A stretch of 64,000 nt of DNA from Cryptomeria japonica (Eukaryota; Streptophyta; Pinopsida; Cupressales; Cupressaceae). Below, piece by piece: positions 11,975 to 21,414 of this stretch. Every line of letters starts with the position of its first letter. Within the stretch, counting starts at the first letter, position 1. The stretch covers positions 51,303,136-51,367,135 of the forward strand of contig NC_081414.1 of the NCBI RefSeq assembly GCF_030272615.1. Reading direction: 5' to 3'. Both the position numbers and the translations under genes were made by a program. Under the pieces are notes generated by a model. That model was given only the letters and a program-made list of their open reading frames with translations. It made no database searches and was not told where the DNA came from.

Positions 11975-13058
11975 AACTGACTTGCAGGTGGAATTAAAGG
12001 TCTAATGAGAAAAAATAAAAAATTAAAATGAGTTGTCTATATTAGCCCTAAATGGAATAGAATATATTCACATTTTTTTTCCCAAATCCCCATTCTATTG
12101 CTAATTCATTGGTTAAGGATGTGAATATTGTGGTTTTCAGTGAAGGAGAGAATTACACTATGAACCCGGTGTCAATAGTGATTTTTTTAATTTGGATTAT
12201 AATGTTATTGAACTTGACGAAGAGAAAAGTGAGAGTAATACCAACCCTTTTTCTTCTTTTGATCCCTTTGTTGTAGTTTTTCCTCAGGAGTCCCTAGATT
12301 TATCTAAGAATATGATGTAAGTGAACTTGATTAAAAGATATTATCCTTACATTTAAATAATCATCTAAGCACTAACTTTCCCTCAAAAATACAAATTTAA
12401 ATCCCTACAAGGATTTAAATTTATTTTTACTTTTCAAGGATCCCTACATACACATCCTTGGCCAAAAATACTTAAGATAATAAAGCTTGATTACATAATA
12501 CCCAAAGGGAACCAAAAATTGGGTGTGCTTTGTTAGTGTGAATAAGGTATTTTGTTGAACTAATTCCTTAGTGGATCCTATTCACATGTTTGAGTTTACT
12601 TAGGTCCTAGGGAATCTTTCTCGAAGGCATTAGCTGTCATAAGATCGTATCTTATCTTTTGACATATAATATTTGGATTCCTTATCCATTTGATAATTAT
12701 TGAGTTAGTTGTCTCATAACATAGGATTAAGACACATATCACAATATTGTTTAATCCCATCCCTTAACCTTGTATTTATAATCAAGACATATCATGTACA
12801 TTTCATATTCAATTTGTTATTCAAACATCCATAATAAAGCAATATATTCTTGTTGTTTTCTCTCTTGTGCAAGGCTATCTTTGTGTAGGTGATCTTGGGC
12901 TGTGGAAAGTTCATAATCCAACTCCTATATGCATACAATAGGAAACACCAAATTATTACAAATTTATTTCCCTAATTAATTTTTCCAAGCCTATGCAAAA
13001 TAGAAAATAAGCTTAAGAAAAATCTAATAATCTTAATATAGAAAAAGGAGGCATGACA
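11975..13058 (-). repeat. Element E 3' LTR remnant
   Basis: AT-rich, with no gene. On the minus strand it starts TGTCATGCC at 13058, directly after a polypurine tract (GAAGAGGGAGGAT, 13059-13071), which marks it as the 3' LTR of gypsy E. A TATA box (TATAAATA on the minus strand, 12773-12780) fits a promoter. The other end is not defined because element I abuts it at 11975, probably by insertion into this LTR. Confidence 0.7.
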
Positions 13059-13498
13059 ATCCTCCCTCTTCAATATTTATCACCCTCAAGCAATTCAAAT
13101 TTGGATTATTTAGGATGTCATCTCCTTCTCATAAGGCATATTTAATTTTTAAATCCTTCCACCTCACTGTATACTCACTAATGGTTTTCTTCATTGGCAT
13201 TATTTTCCAAGTGTCCATGATAGCTTCTAGTATTAGAATGAGTTCTCTACATACCTTGTTTTATATGATTGTAATATCTACAAGGTTAGAGAATTATATC
13301 CATACAAAGCCATGAAAGGAGGTATACTTATGAACATATGGTAAGAGGTGTTATAAGAATCTTCTCCCAAATGTAACCACTTGACCAAAGTTGTTTGTTT
13401 TTCGGAAACATAATTTTTCAGGTAGCCCTCAAACCATTTGTTAACAATAGTAGTTTGTCCATCCATCTAGGGGAGATCACTCATGCTAGGGGTGAGCT
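13059..13498 (-). pseudogene. Element E integrase C-terminus and chromodomain remnant
   Basis: The minus frame at 13278-13466 reads MDGQTTIVNKWFEGYL and GYNSLTL, the region just after the integrase Glu in gypsy chromoviruses. A degenerate chromodomain (EYTVRWKDLK then ALWEGDDIL) follows at about 13110-13200. The segment normally lying between these two is missing, implying an internal deletion of a few hundred bp. The piece ends at 13498, where element H is inserted. The upstream half of the same integrase is at 44834 onward. Confidence 0.82.
13482..13498. other. 17-bp target duplication, left copy
   Basis: CATGCTAGGGGTGAGCT is identical to 44817-44833. Both copies encode the same stretch of E integrase on the minus strand, as expected for a target site duplicated by an insertion. 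Confidence 0.88.
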
Positions 13499-14357
13499 CT
13501 TTTTTTTTCTTTAAGAAGATTATGGACATGGGGTCCACTCCCATATATAAGATTATTACAATAAAAATTCATATCAACCCTCTAACAAGGATGCATTCAA
13601 AAGGTTACTATTTCCACTCACAGTAACAAAATCTAAGCTAAGATAGATACAAGATGAATAGTTACAAATACACAAAAACTATTAAAGTTTCAAGATTCTT
13701 CCTTTTCTTAGAATATCTTGACATCATTTGATATGAAGGTTTATTTTTCTTTCTCTTACCTTATGTCCGAGCAAGGGAAGATTGAGGGAGCCCACAAAGT
13801 TCTGTTCTCTAGCCATGGTGTTGTCAATATTATCCCCCAAAACAAATTTGCCACAAGAGATCAATCGCTCAGAATAATTTGTATACTGAGCATTATAATT
13901 GGAATTATTGAGCATCTGAGAAGTGTTGGAAGCCTCGAAAGTCTGGACCGTAGCATTCAAATTATTTAGGTGTGAATAATTCTCATGGTTTCTCCCACTA
14001 TACACCCAAACCACCATCGAAGCAGTCTGGGGTGAGGAGTTCTTTGAAGTGAGGAGTGCTTAGAAGTAAGCACCTTCTCATCATGCCCAAGAGGATCATA
14101 CACAATGTGATGTTGTGGGAGAGAATCAACCCACCATGATGACCAGCTTTGACCCAAGGCCTGGATTTTTTATAAGTTGTATGAGTTATTTCAAAACATC
14201 TTCTACATCTAAAGGGGATCCCTTCATATTCTACAGGTTGACACCAGTTGTGATTAGTAACCTTGAGTGTGAAAATGGTAGGAAGATCCCTGGGAGTATC
14301 CATGTCTACAAGGATGTGGGAAAAGGTTGTGTAGGTAAAGTTGGAAGTTGGAAGTTG
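13499..14357 (-). pseudogene. Element H, 3' half: LINE-like ORF1 with CCHC-type segment
   Basis: On the minus strand the element ends with a short A-run (nine T on the plus strand at 13500-13508) next to the 17-bp target duplication, as in LINE-type insertion. Minus frames at 13998-14303 carry VEYEGIPFRCRRC, the signature of the zf-CCHC_4 knuckle that follows DUF4283 in plant LINE ORF1 and related host proteins. The knuckle is damaged because the later Cys is not visible. The rest, down to 13718, is a low-complexity Asn-rich tail in other frames. No ORF2 reverse transcriptase lies between the knuckle and the A-run. Confidence 0.78.
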
Positions 14358-15689
14358 GTGAAATAGGGCTTCATTGATTTAGTTATGTAAACAAGGAATA
14401 AACCTATTTCGCGTGGTCCTTACATTAAAAGGAGATGAAAGTTGATAGATTCACTCCCAACGGGATGAATGATACTTGATTTCTAGTGGCTCCCTTTGTG
14501 GGGTTGAATTGGATACTTAAAAATATAAAAAATTGAATGCCTAGGGCTAAAGATAAAAAATTAACATAAATAAAAATATATAAATATTTGCAGATGTGAT
14601 CTGAAGCTGTAGCTACAAATCTAAGAGTAGGAAGATGAATAGAACCTATGACTAGAAACTAGGCCTAAAAAATTGGGATGAAGTAGCTCTAAGAAAATAT
14701 GTCCCTCAAATGTTGGATGTGGACACAATTAATTTATCCAAAACTAGAATGTTGCTCAAAGTCTACCCCAAAATTTTTGTGGTAAATTCGTTAGACATTG
14801 TATTGTGGAGAAAATATGTCCTTCATTTTTTGTGCTTGTGAGAGATAAATTTGATCGCCTATGTCTACTCTACCTGATTTCAAATTTATAGCTCTTGAAA
14901 TTATCACTTGCACATATAAAGAGAAGAAATATGTTGGGAATAGGGGTTTGCCAAGGTCAAACCCTGGGATTGGAATTAACCCTTGAAATTAAATTTAAAT
15001 ATTGAAGTAAATATTAAATGTTATACCTCAAACCTATTATACAAGATAGTAGATTGATGATGCAATGCTCTTGGAATGGGATCACAAGTGTTGATGCAAT
15101 AACATGACAAGATATGACTAACCTAATCTAACACACATGCTTTCATGATAATTGAAATAATTTATTGCTCCATGGTGTGTAGATATTGAAGAATGCTTGA
15201 AGAATATGGTGGGATGAAATTTCACCTTGATGCTTAATGAATGCTTGAAGGTGGATATGAATTGAATGTAGTGTATGATGCTTGGAAAGTGGATATGTAA
15301 ATGAATTAGAAGAATGTTCTTATATAAGGTTTTCATGGTATTTCCCCAATTAGGCTGACCTCTAATAGTCAAATTGAGACAATGTGAACTAAAACTGGTG
15401 GTGGGGGGGGGGGGGGATATGCACCATCCTATTCAAAATTGGGCTTGATTTGAGAGAATAAGGGCACTCTAGGTGCCACTGTCTTAGGACAATGGTGCCT
15501 CCACCCAAAACATAGTGAATAGGTTGGAGATGGTGTGCACATAACCTGAGATAGAGGTTTTAACCACCATGTGAATTGTAAATGACATCAATTTTGAGGT
15601 GAAAGGCCATAAATGGGCTTGGATGAGAGCTAAAACCGGTCACACTAAGGAAGGGGTACAAAAAGTGGTGTAAATTGTATAGGGTTGTA
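14358..15689 (-). repeat. Element G 3' LTR (approximate ends)
   Basis: About 1.33 kb clearly similar to 42577-43913 in the same orientation but with many substitutions and small gaps, so it is old. The right end, at ...GGTTGTA, is followed on the minus strand by an upstream purine-rich tract (AAAGTGGGGACTAAAT), which sets the element's orientation as minus. A run of 14 G at about 15402-15415 lies inside. Ends are accurate to about 10 bp on the left and 2 bp on the right. Confidence 0.75.
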
Positions 15690-17340
15690 ATTTACAATTT
15701 TATATTTAGTCCCCACTTTAGCAAGAGTATGAGGCTACATGCATACTCATGGTAAAGTAGAAGAAAGAGAGAGGGATGTATATGAGCAACTGAGAGAAAT
15801 ATCACAATGAGATAAGAAATCACTAAATTTGAAGGAACAAGCCCCCAATATTAGGATCTTAAGTCACACACTCACATATAAGTACACACAAAACAAGATG
15901 AAATGACAACAAAGATATAAGACACATAAAGGGGGTTAGTACTACAAATAAAGACTCCAAGTCAACTAGTTGAAGAGACCTTGATATTCAAAATGTCTAA
16001 ACTACTAATATAATTCTTAGAATGTTATTGCAAGAGCACAAGTGATCACATGGAAAGAGAAATAGCATGCATTAAATGATGAACTGTGATCCAATGACTA
16101 GCAAAGCATGTTATGCTTATGGGTTCATGGGGAGGAGAAAGGAAATATGAATTCCACAAGCTAGCAAGATGTGTTACGCTAGGTGATCTATGGGAGAGAG
16201 AGAGAAAGGAAGAGTCAAAATAGTCTAGCAAGTTGTGTTATGCTAGTTCTACTCATCTTGCAAAGGAAAAATGACGAGTCAAATAGTCTATCAAGTTATG
16301 TTATGCTAGTTAACTCATCTAGCAAAGGCATTCCAAGCAAAGTTTTCTTATTGCAAGGCAATTGATTTTTGTAAATTGTAATGATATATCTTGCCATGTG
16401 AAGTTTTATTATCACAAAGAGAGTAAGTATAAAGGTGTTACTGGGACACCACAATAAGGATAACCAAACATAGCATTGTATGTAAGGAAATATGTAACAT
16501 GAATTGAAAAAGGATAACCAAGCAAAGCTTTGTATGTAATGGAATCCACAACGTGAATTGAAAAAGAATAACCAAGAAAATCATTGTATGCAAGGAAATC
16601 CATAGAATGAACTAAAAAAGGATAACCAAGTAAAGCATTGTATGCAAGGAAATCCATAACATGAACTGAAAAAGGATAACCAAGAAAAGCATTGTATGCA
16701 ACATAAGCAACAAGAAGGCTATGCCCCCCGCTTTTAGATGTCAATGTAGCCCTATGTTGATGCCTAAAGGTAGAAATGAGAGACAAGGATAAACACCATC
16801 AACACAAAGGAGATATCATTTAAGAAACAATGTACATCACTCCAAGATAAAGAGGCATAACTCTTTTAAAGCAAGGAAGAGATAGTTATAAAAGAAGTAT
16901 CTTTCGACAAGTGTAAAGGGATCCTTTTGAGGGATCCATTGTGAAAGGAGGAAGATATGTTTTTATAAATATTTCTACCTCTAACAATAGAGGAGATATT
17001 TAATAAAGATGACATCTTTGAAAAGGGGGGGAAACTAAGAATACTCACCTTACCTATTCATAGGAAAAGAGGATTCTTAGTGAAGGATTACACAATTACT
17101 AAGGAGAGATTGGTTAGATAAACTGTTTGAAGAAAGGAATTTTCCTAACCACAGGACATACATGCACTCACATGAAGGATAATTATATGCAATAAAGGAC
17201 ATCAAGTTATGAAATTTGCAACTCAACAAAGGAAAATGAATTCCTTGAAAAGAGAGAGATGATTGAAACATTATTCTTACCCCCCAAGCATGGAGACAAA
17301 AACAAGAAAGACTATTATGTTTCTAACCAAGGAGAGATCA
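15690..17340 (-). other. Element G internal region, left piece
   Basis: There is no recognisable protein family. It begins with the polypurine-like tract at 15690-15725. Imperfect repeats around a TAGCAAG..TGTTATGCTAG core occur at about 16090-16330, and a 54-bp tandem array follows at 16458-16710. The piece stops at the target duplication of F (17341-17345). Confidence 0.65.
16412..16786 (-). CDS. Unknown 124-codon frame with an 18-residue repeat
   Basis: The frame lies on the sense strand of element G and consists mostly of five tandem copies of an 18-residue unit of the form DFLAYNALLGYPFSIHV. The unit is rich in aromatic and hydrophobic residues. The DNA period is exactly 54 bp (GGATAACC-like landmarks at 16458, 16512, 16566, 16620 and 16674), so the array keeps one reading frame, and none of the copies contains a stop. 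No family is recognised. It may be a real repetitive protein or a minisatellite that happens to be open in this frame. Confidence 0.4.
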   Translation of the reverse strand: MSLISTFRHQHRATLTSKSGGHSLLVAYVAYNAFLGYPFSVHVMDFLAYNALLGYPFLVHSMDFLAYNDFLGYSFSIHVVDSITYKALLGYPFSIHVTYFLTYNAMFGYPYCGVPVTPLYLLSL

Positions 17341-17345
17341 TTTAT
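17341..17345. other. Target duplication TTTAT of element F, left copy
   Basis: TTTAT directly precedes the left LTR and is repeated exactly at 33896-33900 after the right LTR, proving a complete insertion. Confidence 0.93.
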
Positions 17346-18145
17346 TGTATATGGTGAAAATGGATAACAATAACAATATTGAAAGGCTAAATGAATTCAA
17401 CCACAAAACCCTAGCCTAACAACAACAAAGATCCACCATAACATATGAAGATTACCTAAGACAATGCAAATCACATGAAATCACAAAGATTATACCATCA
17501 CATGTCCAATAGGGTTTTGATCTCCATTCTTCCTATCTCTATTGATCTTGCTTGATATATTTGCTCTTCGATTTTATGTGCACAAGAGCTCAACAAAGAA
17601 CGGAATGTGGTTGCAAGTAGGATCATAGTGTAGTCAAAATGATCATTAGGGCATTAAGTCATTAGAATGATTAGCTCATTAGGATGAATGATTAGGGTTG
17701 ATAATGAAGGAAGCATCTCCTTATATAGAAGACACAATATGAAATGGAGGGATAAGATTGAGAGGTGTAAAAGGAGGTCGGCTATGATTAGAGGGTAGGT
17801 AGAAGAAATAGTAAAATAATGAGAGGGGGTAGGTAGTGTATGAATTAAGAGATGAATGACATGTGTCATGTGTAGAAAAAGCTAATGAATTAATTAAATA
17901 AATAAAGATTTATTTAATTAATAGAAAAAGTGGGATCAATTAAATAAATAAATATTTATTTAATTTAGGAAAAGGATAATTTAAATAAATAAATGTATTT
18001 ATTTAAATGAGAAATAAGGCTAGAAGAGGATAAATGAATTAATTAAATAAATAAAGATTTATTTAATTAATAGAAGAATTAGGCTTAGGTAATTAAATAA
18101 ATAAAATATTTATTTAATTAGACTGGACAATTTTAGGTGTCCACA
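17346..18145 (-). repeat. Element F 3' LTR
   Basis: 800 bp, TGTGGACACC..CATATACA on the minus strand. A TATA-like box (TATATAA, minus) is at 17721-17727. Five AT-only palindromes occupy 17890-18119 at the start of U3. Confidence 0.96.
17890..18119. repeat. Five AT-rich palindromes in the F LTR
   Basis: The units are at 17890-17921, 17938-17965, 17979-18008, 18039-18070 and 18091-18119. Each has near-perfect inverted arms such as TTAATTAAATAAAT and ATTTATTTAATTAA around a spacer of a few bases. The arms differ between units but match within a unit. The same block is conserved in the other LTR (33640-33870). Confidence 0.88.
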
Positions 18146-18160
18146 TTTTGCCCCTCTTTG
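18146..18160 (-). other. Element F polypurine tract
   Basis: On the minus strand CAAAGAGGGGCAAAA directly precedes the 3' LTR (TGTGGACACC). It would prime plus-strand DNA synthesis. Confidence 0.88.
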
Positions 18161-18490
18161 AGACAATGCGGCTTGTCGCGTTGTTTCAAAGAAGATAAGA
18201 TGAACTGATACAGAGTTGCCCCAGGATGGGAATGATGTGCCCCCTCGAGAGATTGGATGAAAATGTCTCGAAAGATCACAGACAATCTCTTGATAAGAAA
18301 GAAAGGCTAGAATGGACTGACCGGATAAAGCGACAAAGTCACGGGATAATGAAGACTGACTCGGGAAACGAGGGCGAGGGCTAGGGTAGGCTATAAGATA
18401 GACCACGGGGGAAAATACATCCTCATTGTCATCTACACCTTCACGAGATCAAAGTGCAGAGCGAGAAAAGAGAAGGAGCAGTCAGCAGCG
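18161..18490 (+). promoter_or_regulatory. Putative promoter and 5' leader of the antisense PMD gene
   Basis: This 330-bp stretch between the polypurine tract of F and the first ATG of the antisense gene has no coding signal. A TATA-like box, CTATAAGATAG, has its TATAAG at 18392-18397, about 95 bp before the ATG. That fits transcription starting at about 18425. The ATG context GCAGCGATGGC matches the plant consensus for translation start. Promoter function is inferred only. Confidence 0.5.
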
Positions 18491-18675
18491 ATGGCTTTCG
18501 TGCATAGATTCGACCATGTTCGCCGATTTCAGAGGCCAGCAGAGGCAGGAGAGCTGGTAAGTACCACCAAACCTCCTTGTACTTTGACGCATTTAATTTT
18601 ATCATTAATGCATGTCGAATAGGGCAATAAATGCACTTAGAAGTAGAGTTGAAAAATGTCAAAAATTGTCTAACC

Positions 18676-18900
18676 GCGTCTGCGTCGGTGCCAGGCGTGT
18701 CTGTGTCGGTGCCAGGCACGTCTGTGTCTGGAACCGCGCCTGCGTCGAATGCGGGCGCATCTACGATGTGCAGGGGCGTCTATGTAGTCTAGTCGCGTTT
18801 ATGCCCGGCATAGGCACATTTGTGTTATGCAGGCACGTCTATGTTGTGCAAGCGCGTCTATGCAGTCTGTAGGCGCGTTTATGTAATGTAAGCATGTTTG
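18676..18900 (+). repeat. CGCGTCTRTGT motif array in the PMD intron
   Basis: About a dozen imperfect copies of (G/A)CGCGTCTRTGT spaced 15-30 bp apart. The same motif in the opposite orientation, ACACAGACGCG, is repeated in the 5' leader of F at 31020-31300 and 32530-32990. Confidence 0.75.
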
Positions 18901-19031
18901 TGTTGAAAAATGCAAGTTTTGGTCTTCTAGGTCAAATCGGCAGTTCTGTGATGAACATATGTTGTCGATTGGATAAGTTGCTGAGAGGATACACTCAAGC
19001 AGGTCCTCTAGGGAAGAATAGGATAGATCAA

Positions 19032-19306
19032 GGCACTTTGTGATGAACAGTGAGTACCAAGATAGAGTACTTTGTGATGAACGGGGAGTACCCAAAGTAT
19101 GAGCAGCACTTTGTGATAAACAGGGAGTGCAAATGTGAATAACACTTTGTGATGAACAGTGAGTGTCACACACGTAGTACTTTGTGATGAACAGGGAGTA
19201 CTACTAGGATAGAAGCAACACTTTGTGATGAACAATGAGTGTCACTAGGATAGATAGCCATATGCATTTAGATAAAAAGTAGCATTTTGTGATAAACAGT
19301 GAATGC
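19032..19306 (+). repeat. Seven tandem 25-nt hairpins with compensatory stem changes
   Basis: The hairpins are at 19033-19057, 19067-19091, 19106-19130, 19142-19166, 19177-19201, 19218-19242 and 19282-19306. Each has a 5-bp stem and a 15-nt loop of the form TTGTGATGAACAGGG. Stem pairs in order are GCACT/AGTAC (one C-A mismatch), GTACT/AGTAC, GCACT/AGTGC, ACACT/AGTGT, GTACT/AGTAC (extends to 8 bp), ACACT/AGTGT and GCATT/AATGC. Linkers between hairpins are 9-16 nt except the last, which is 39 nt. No known RNA family is recognised. Confidence 0.88.
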
Positions 19307-21318
19307 CACTATAATTGACATGATTGATTTGTTTGACTGCAGGAGTATTTGCCAATGCTGGAGTCACGGGAGAGATTCTCGTCGATGCAGAGGTTGCGAT
19401 CTGAGTTGTCATTCGAGGACCGAGCTGCCATCGAGGAGATGGGCTTGAGACATGTACTGTATGTGCCTGAGTTTCGGGCAAACATGGGTTTGCTGACTGC
19501 ACTAGCTGAGAGATGGCACTCTGAGACGTGCACGTTCCATTTGCCTATGGGTGAGATGACAGTCACCCTGGAGGATGTATACAGGATTCTGCGGGTGTCG
19601 ATCGATGGGGAGCTGATCCCATATGATCGAGATGGCGACAGAGATGCCCTGAGATGAGTATTCCAGGACCTTGGATTAGAGATGAGGGCAGGACACGTGG
19701 CATGGGACACCATGACAGCCACAAGGTTAGCATTGCCGGCAGTGATCGGAGGAGCTATCGGTGGGTTCCTGTGTCCAGACAGGGCGACACAGGGATTGGC
19801 TATGGGCTGGGGGGGAGCACTGGAGATGGTGATGACACAGCATACCAGATATGCCTGGGGACCATGTGTGCTGGCACACTTGTATTACGAGCTGCATCAG
19901 TTTGTTTATCATGGGTCAGTGGGATTGGGTTGCAGAGTTACATTGCTGCAGGTATGGGCTTACGAGCATCTGTCGGTTACCCGACCGATACACTTCAGGG
20001 GCAGAGGTCATGGGCACAGCTTCATGCATTTATATGATATGATCACTTCGCAGCCACGGATTGGCAGGCTAGAGTACTGGCGGCGAGTGATTGATGACAT
20101 TGATGAGGTCATATGGCGACCTTATCTGGGCTGCGAGCAGTGGGAGGATGACGCAGTTGAGCTACCATACACCTTTTAGAGCAGGTACCTGATTGGGTGG
20201 ATGCCCTATGTGCTAGAGAGGCAGTTGGTAGACAGGATTGGCCGACAGTTTGGCCAGATTCAGAGGATGCCGCGAGGCTCAGTCATGTATGCTCGTACCG
20301 TGAGAGATCAGGCACAGTTTGGGTTGTTTCTGTCATATGATCAGGAAGTGACACAGCTGGTGGAGATGATACCTGGGACATGTGGCCAGAGATCGAGGAT
20401 GTCGGCATGGATGCCGAGTATACAGCCTATTGGGCAGAGCATCCGTTCCCACGGTTGACAGATCCAAGAGAGGCACTGGAGGGAGATGGTGGGGGAGATG
20501 ATGATGATGGTGGAGGTGATGGGGGTCGAGGCCGATGGAGGAGGAGGGGAGTAGTTGGAGAGAGGAGGGTTGCACCTCAGAGGGAGGGTGATGAGGAGAG
20601 ACCGGCTCAGGTGGTGAGGGGTCACGGTGGATTGCCGCTACAGGTACCAACAGCACAGGGTCCCAGATAGGTACAGGCACAGGGACAGAGACAGGGGCCA
20701 GTACAGGTACCAGTATAGGTACAGGTACAGGGACAGGGGGAGCCACAAGCAGAGGCAGAGGTAGAGGCAGAGGGGGTTGACCCAGTGGAGGTTGAGCTAA
20801 TGGATCTGAGGGAGATCTGCCAAGGACAGGCAGATGAGATTCAGGAGCTGGAGAGGGAGAGGGATCGGCTCAGGACGAGGCTCAGAGATACTAAGTGGGA
20901 GAGAGATCAGGCGATCCAGTGCTATACAGAGGCCGAGACAGCATTGAGGGCAGGGAGACAGGTGGCGGAGGACACAGGGGCAGGATATGCATATGTCCTG
21001 TGGGCAGGAGAGGAGATAGGCTACTGGAGGGACCTATACTATGGTGCAGTGCCAGCAGATCAGCGGGCGAGGAGCTTCCATAGACCGTCGCGTACAGCGA
21101 CAGCTACGGGGGGGAGCCGGAGGAGACAGGCATCGAGTGGTGGGGTCATGGGTCCTCCACCACCACCAGATAGAGGAGATAGGCAGGGTAATCCTAAGGC
21201 GGGTCCTTCAGGGGCTCAGATTCCACCAAGGCCAGCGGCTCCGAGGGAGGGAGTTCATCATAGCCATAGAGGGCTCCCATTGTATCAGTTTTGTACCATT
21301 TTTTGTATGATGATGTAG

Positions 21319-21373
21319 ACACCTGCGGGTGATTGTAGCCATATGATTTTGACATCATTGTATCATGACACTT

Positions 21374-21414
<41 letters not shown>

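Larger units (their letters stand above)
18557..19342 (+). other. Predicted intron of the PMD gene
   Basis: The 786 bp are bounded by GTAAGT and a T-rich tract ending in TGCAG. The exons on both sides are joined in phase 0. The intron carries a CGCGTC motif array (18676-18900) and seven hairpins (19032-19306). Stops in all plus frames before 19343 support it not being coding. Splicing itself is unproven. Confidence 0.6.
18491..21318 (+). pseudogene. Plant mobile domain (PMD) gene, antisense within element F, two predicted exons
   Basis: Exon 1 is 18491-18556: ATG plus 21 codons, ending before a GTAAGT donor. Exon 2 starts at 19343 after TTTGACTGCAG, in the same phase, and runs to a stop at 21318, giving about 680 codons. 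The first half of exon 2 matches the PMD of plant MAIN/MAIL proteins and of some transposons: TFHLPMGEMTVTLEDV, LAHLYYELH and TLLQVWAYEH. Then come an acidic Asp/Gly-rich stretch, a GQ-rich repeat (about 20640-20760), a charged coiled coil (about 20800-20950) and a Pro/Arg-rich tail. Breaks are a TGA at 19655, TAGs at 20177, 20668 and 20716, and a frameshift near 20375. The TGA fits a former CGA and the TAGs former CAGs. It is GC-rich against its surroundings. Antisense PMD frames in Tat elements are known as a class; the intron model is my inference. Confidence 0.82.

Noticed and set aside
12060-12960. Possible host gene exons in the AT-rich stretch
   Set aside because: No credible open frame exists, and the right edge has a polypurine tract and LTR start, so it is best explained as the LTR of gypsy E.
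15402-15415. G-run as a polypurine tract
   Set aside because: It lies inside the G LTR, not at an LTR boundary, and the matching position of the other LTR lacks it.
18799-19235. Minus-strand frames with SSQS-type repeats
   Set aside because: They come from reading the hairpin repeats and CGCGTC motifs in frame. Conservation is at the nucleotide pairing level, not in the protein.
19032-19306. CRISPR-like array
   Set aside because: The regular repeats have variable short linkers, but the sequence is plant DNA, the repeat stems vary in a paired way and there are no cas genes. It is a hairpin array.
20333-20746. Pro/His-rich frame on the minus strand
   Set aside because: It is the mirror of the Gly/Asp- and Gln-rich low-complexity part of the PMD gene on the plus strand.
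21376-21411. AT run as a replication origin or regulatory site
   Set aside because: It is a simple dinucleotide repeat with no supporting context.
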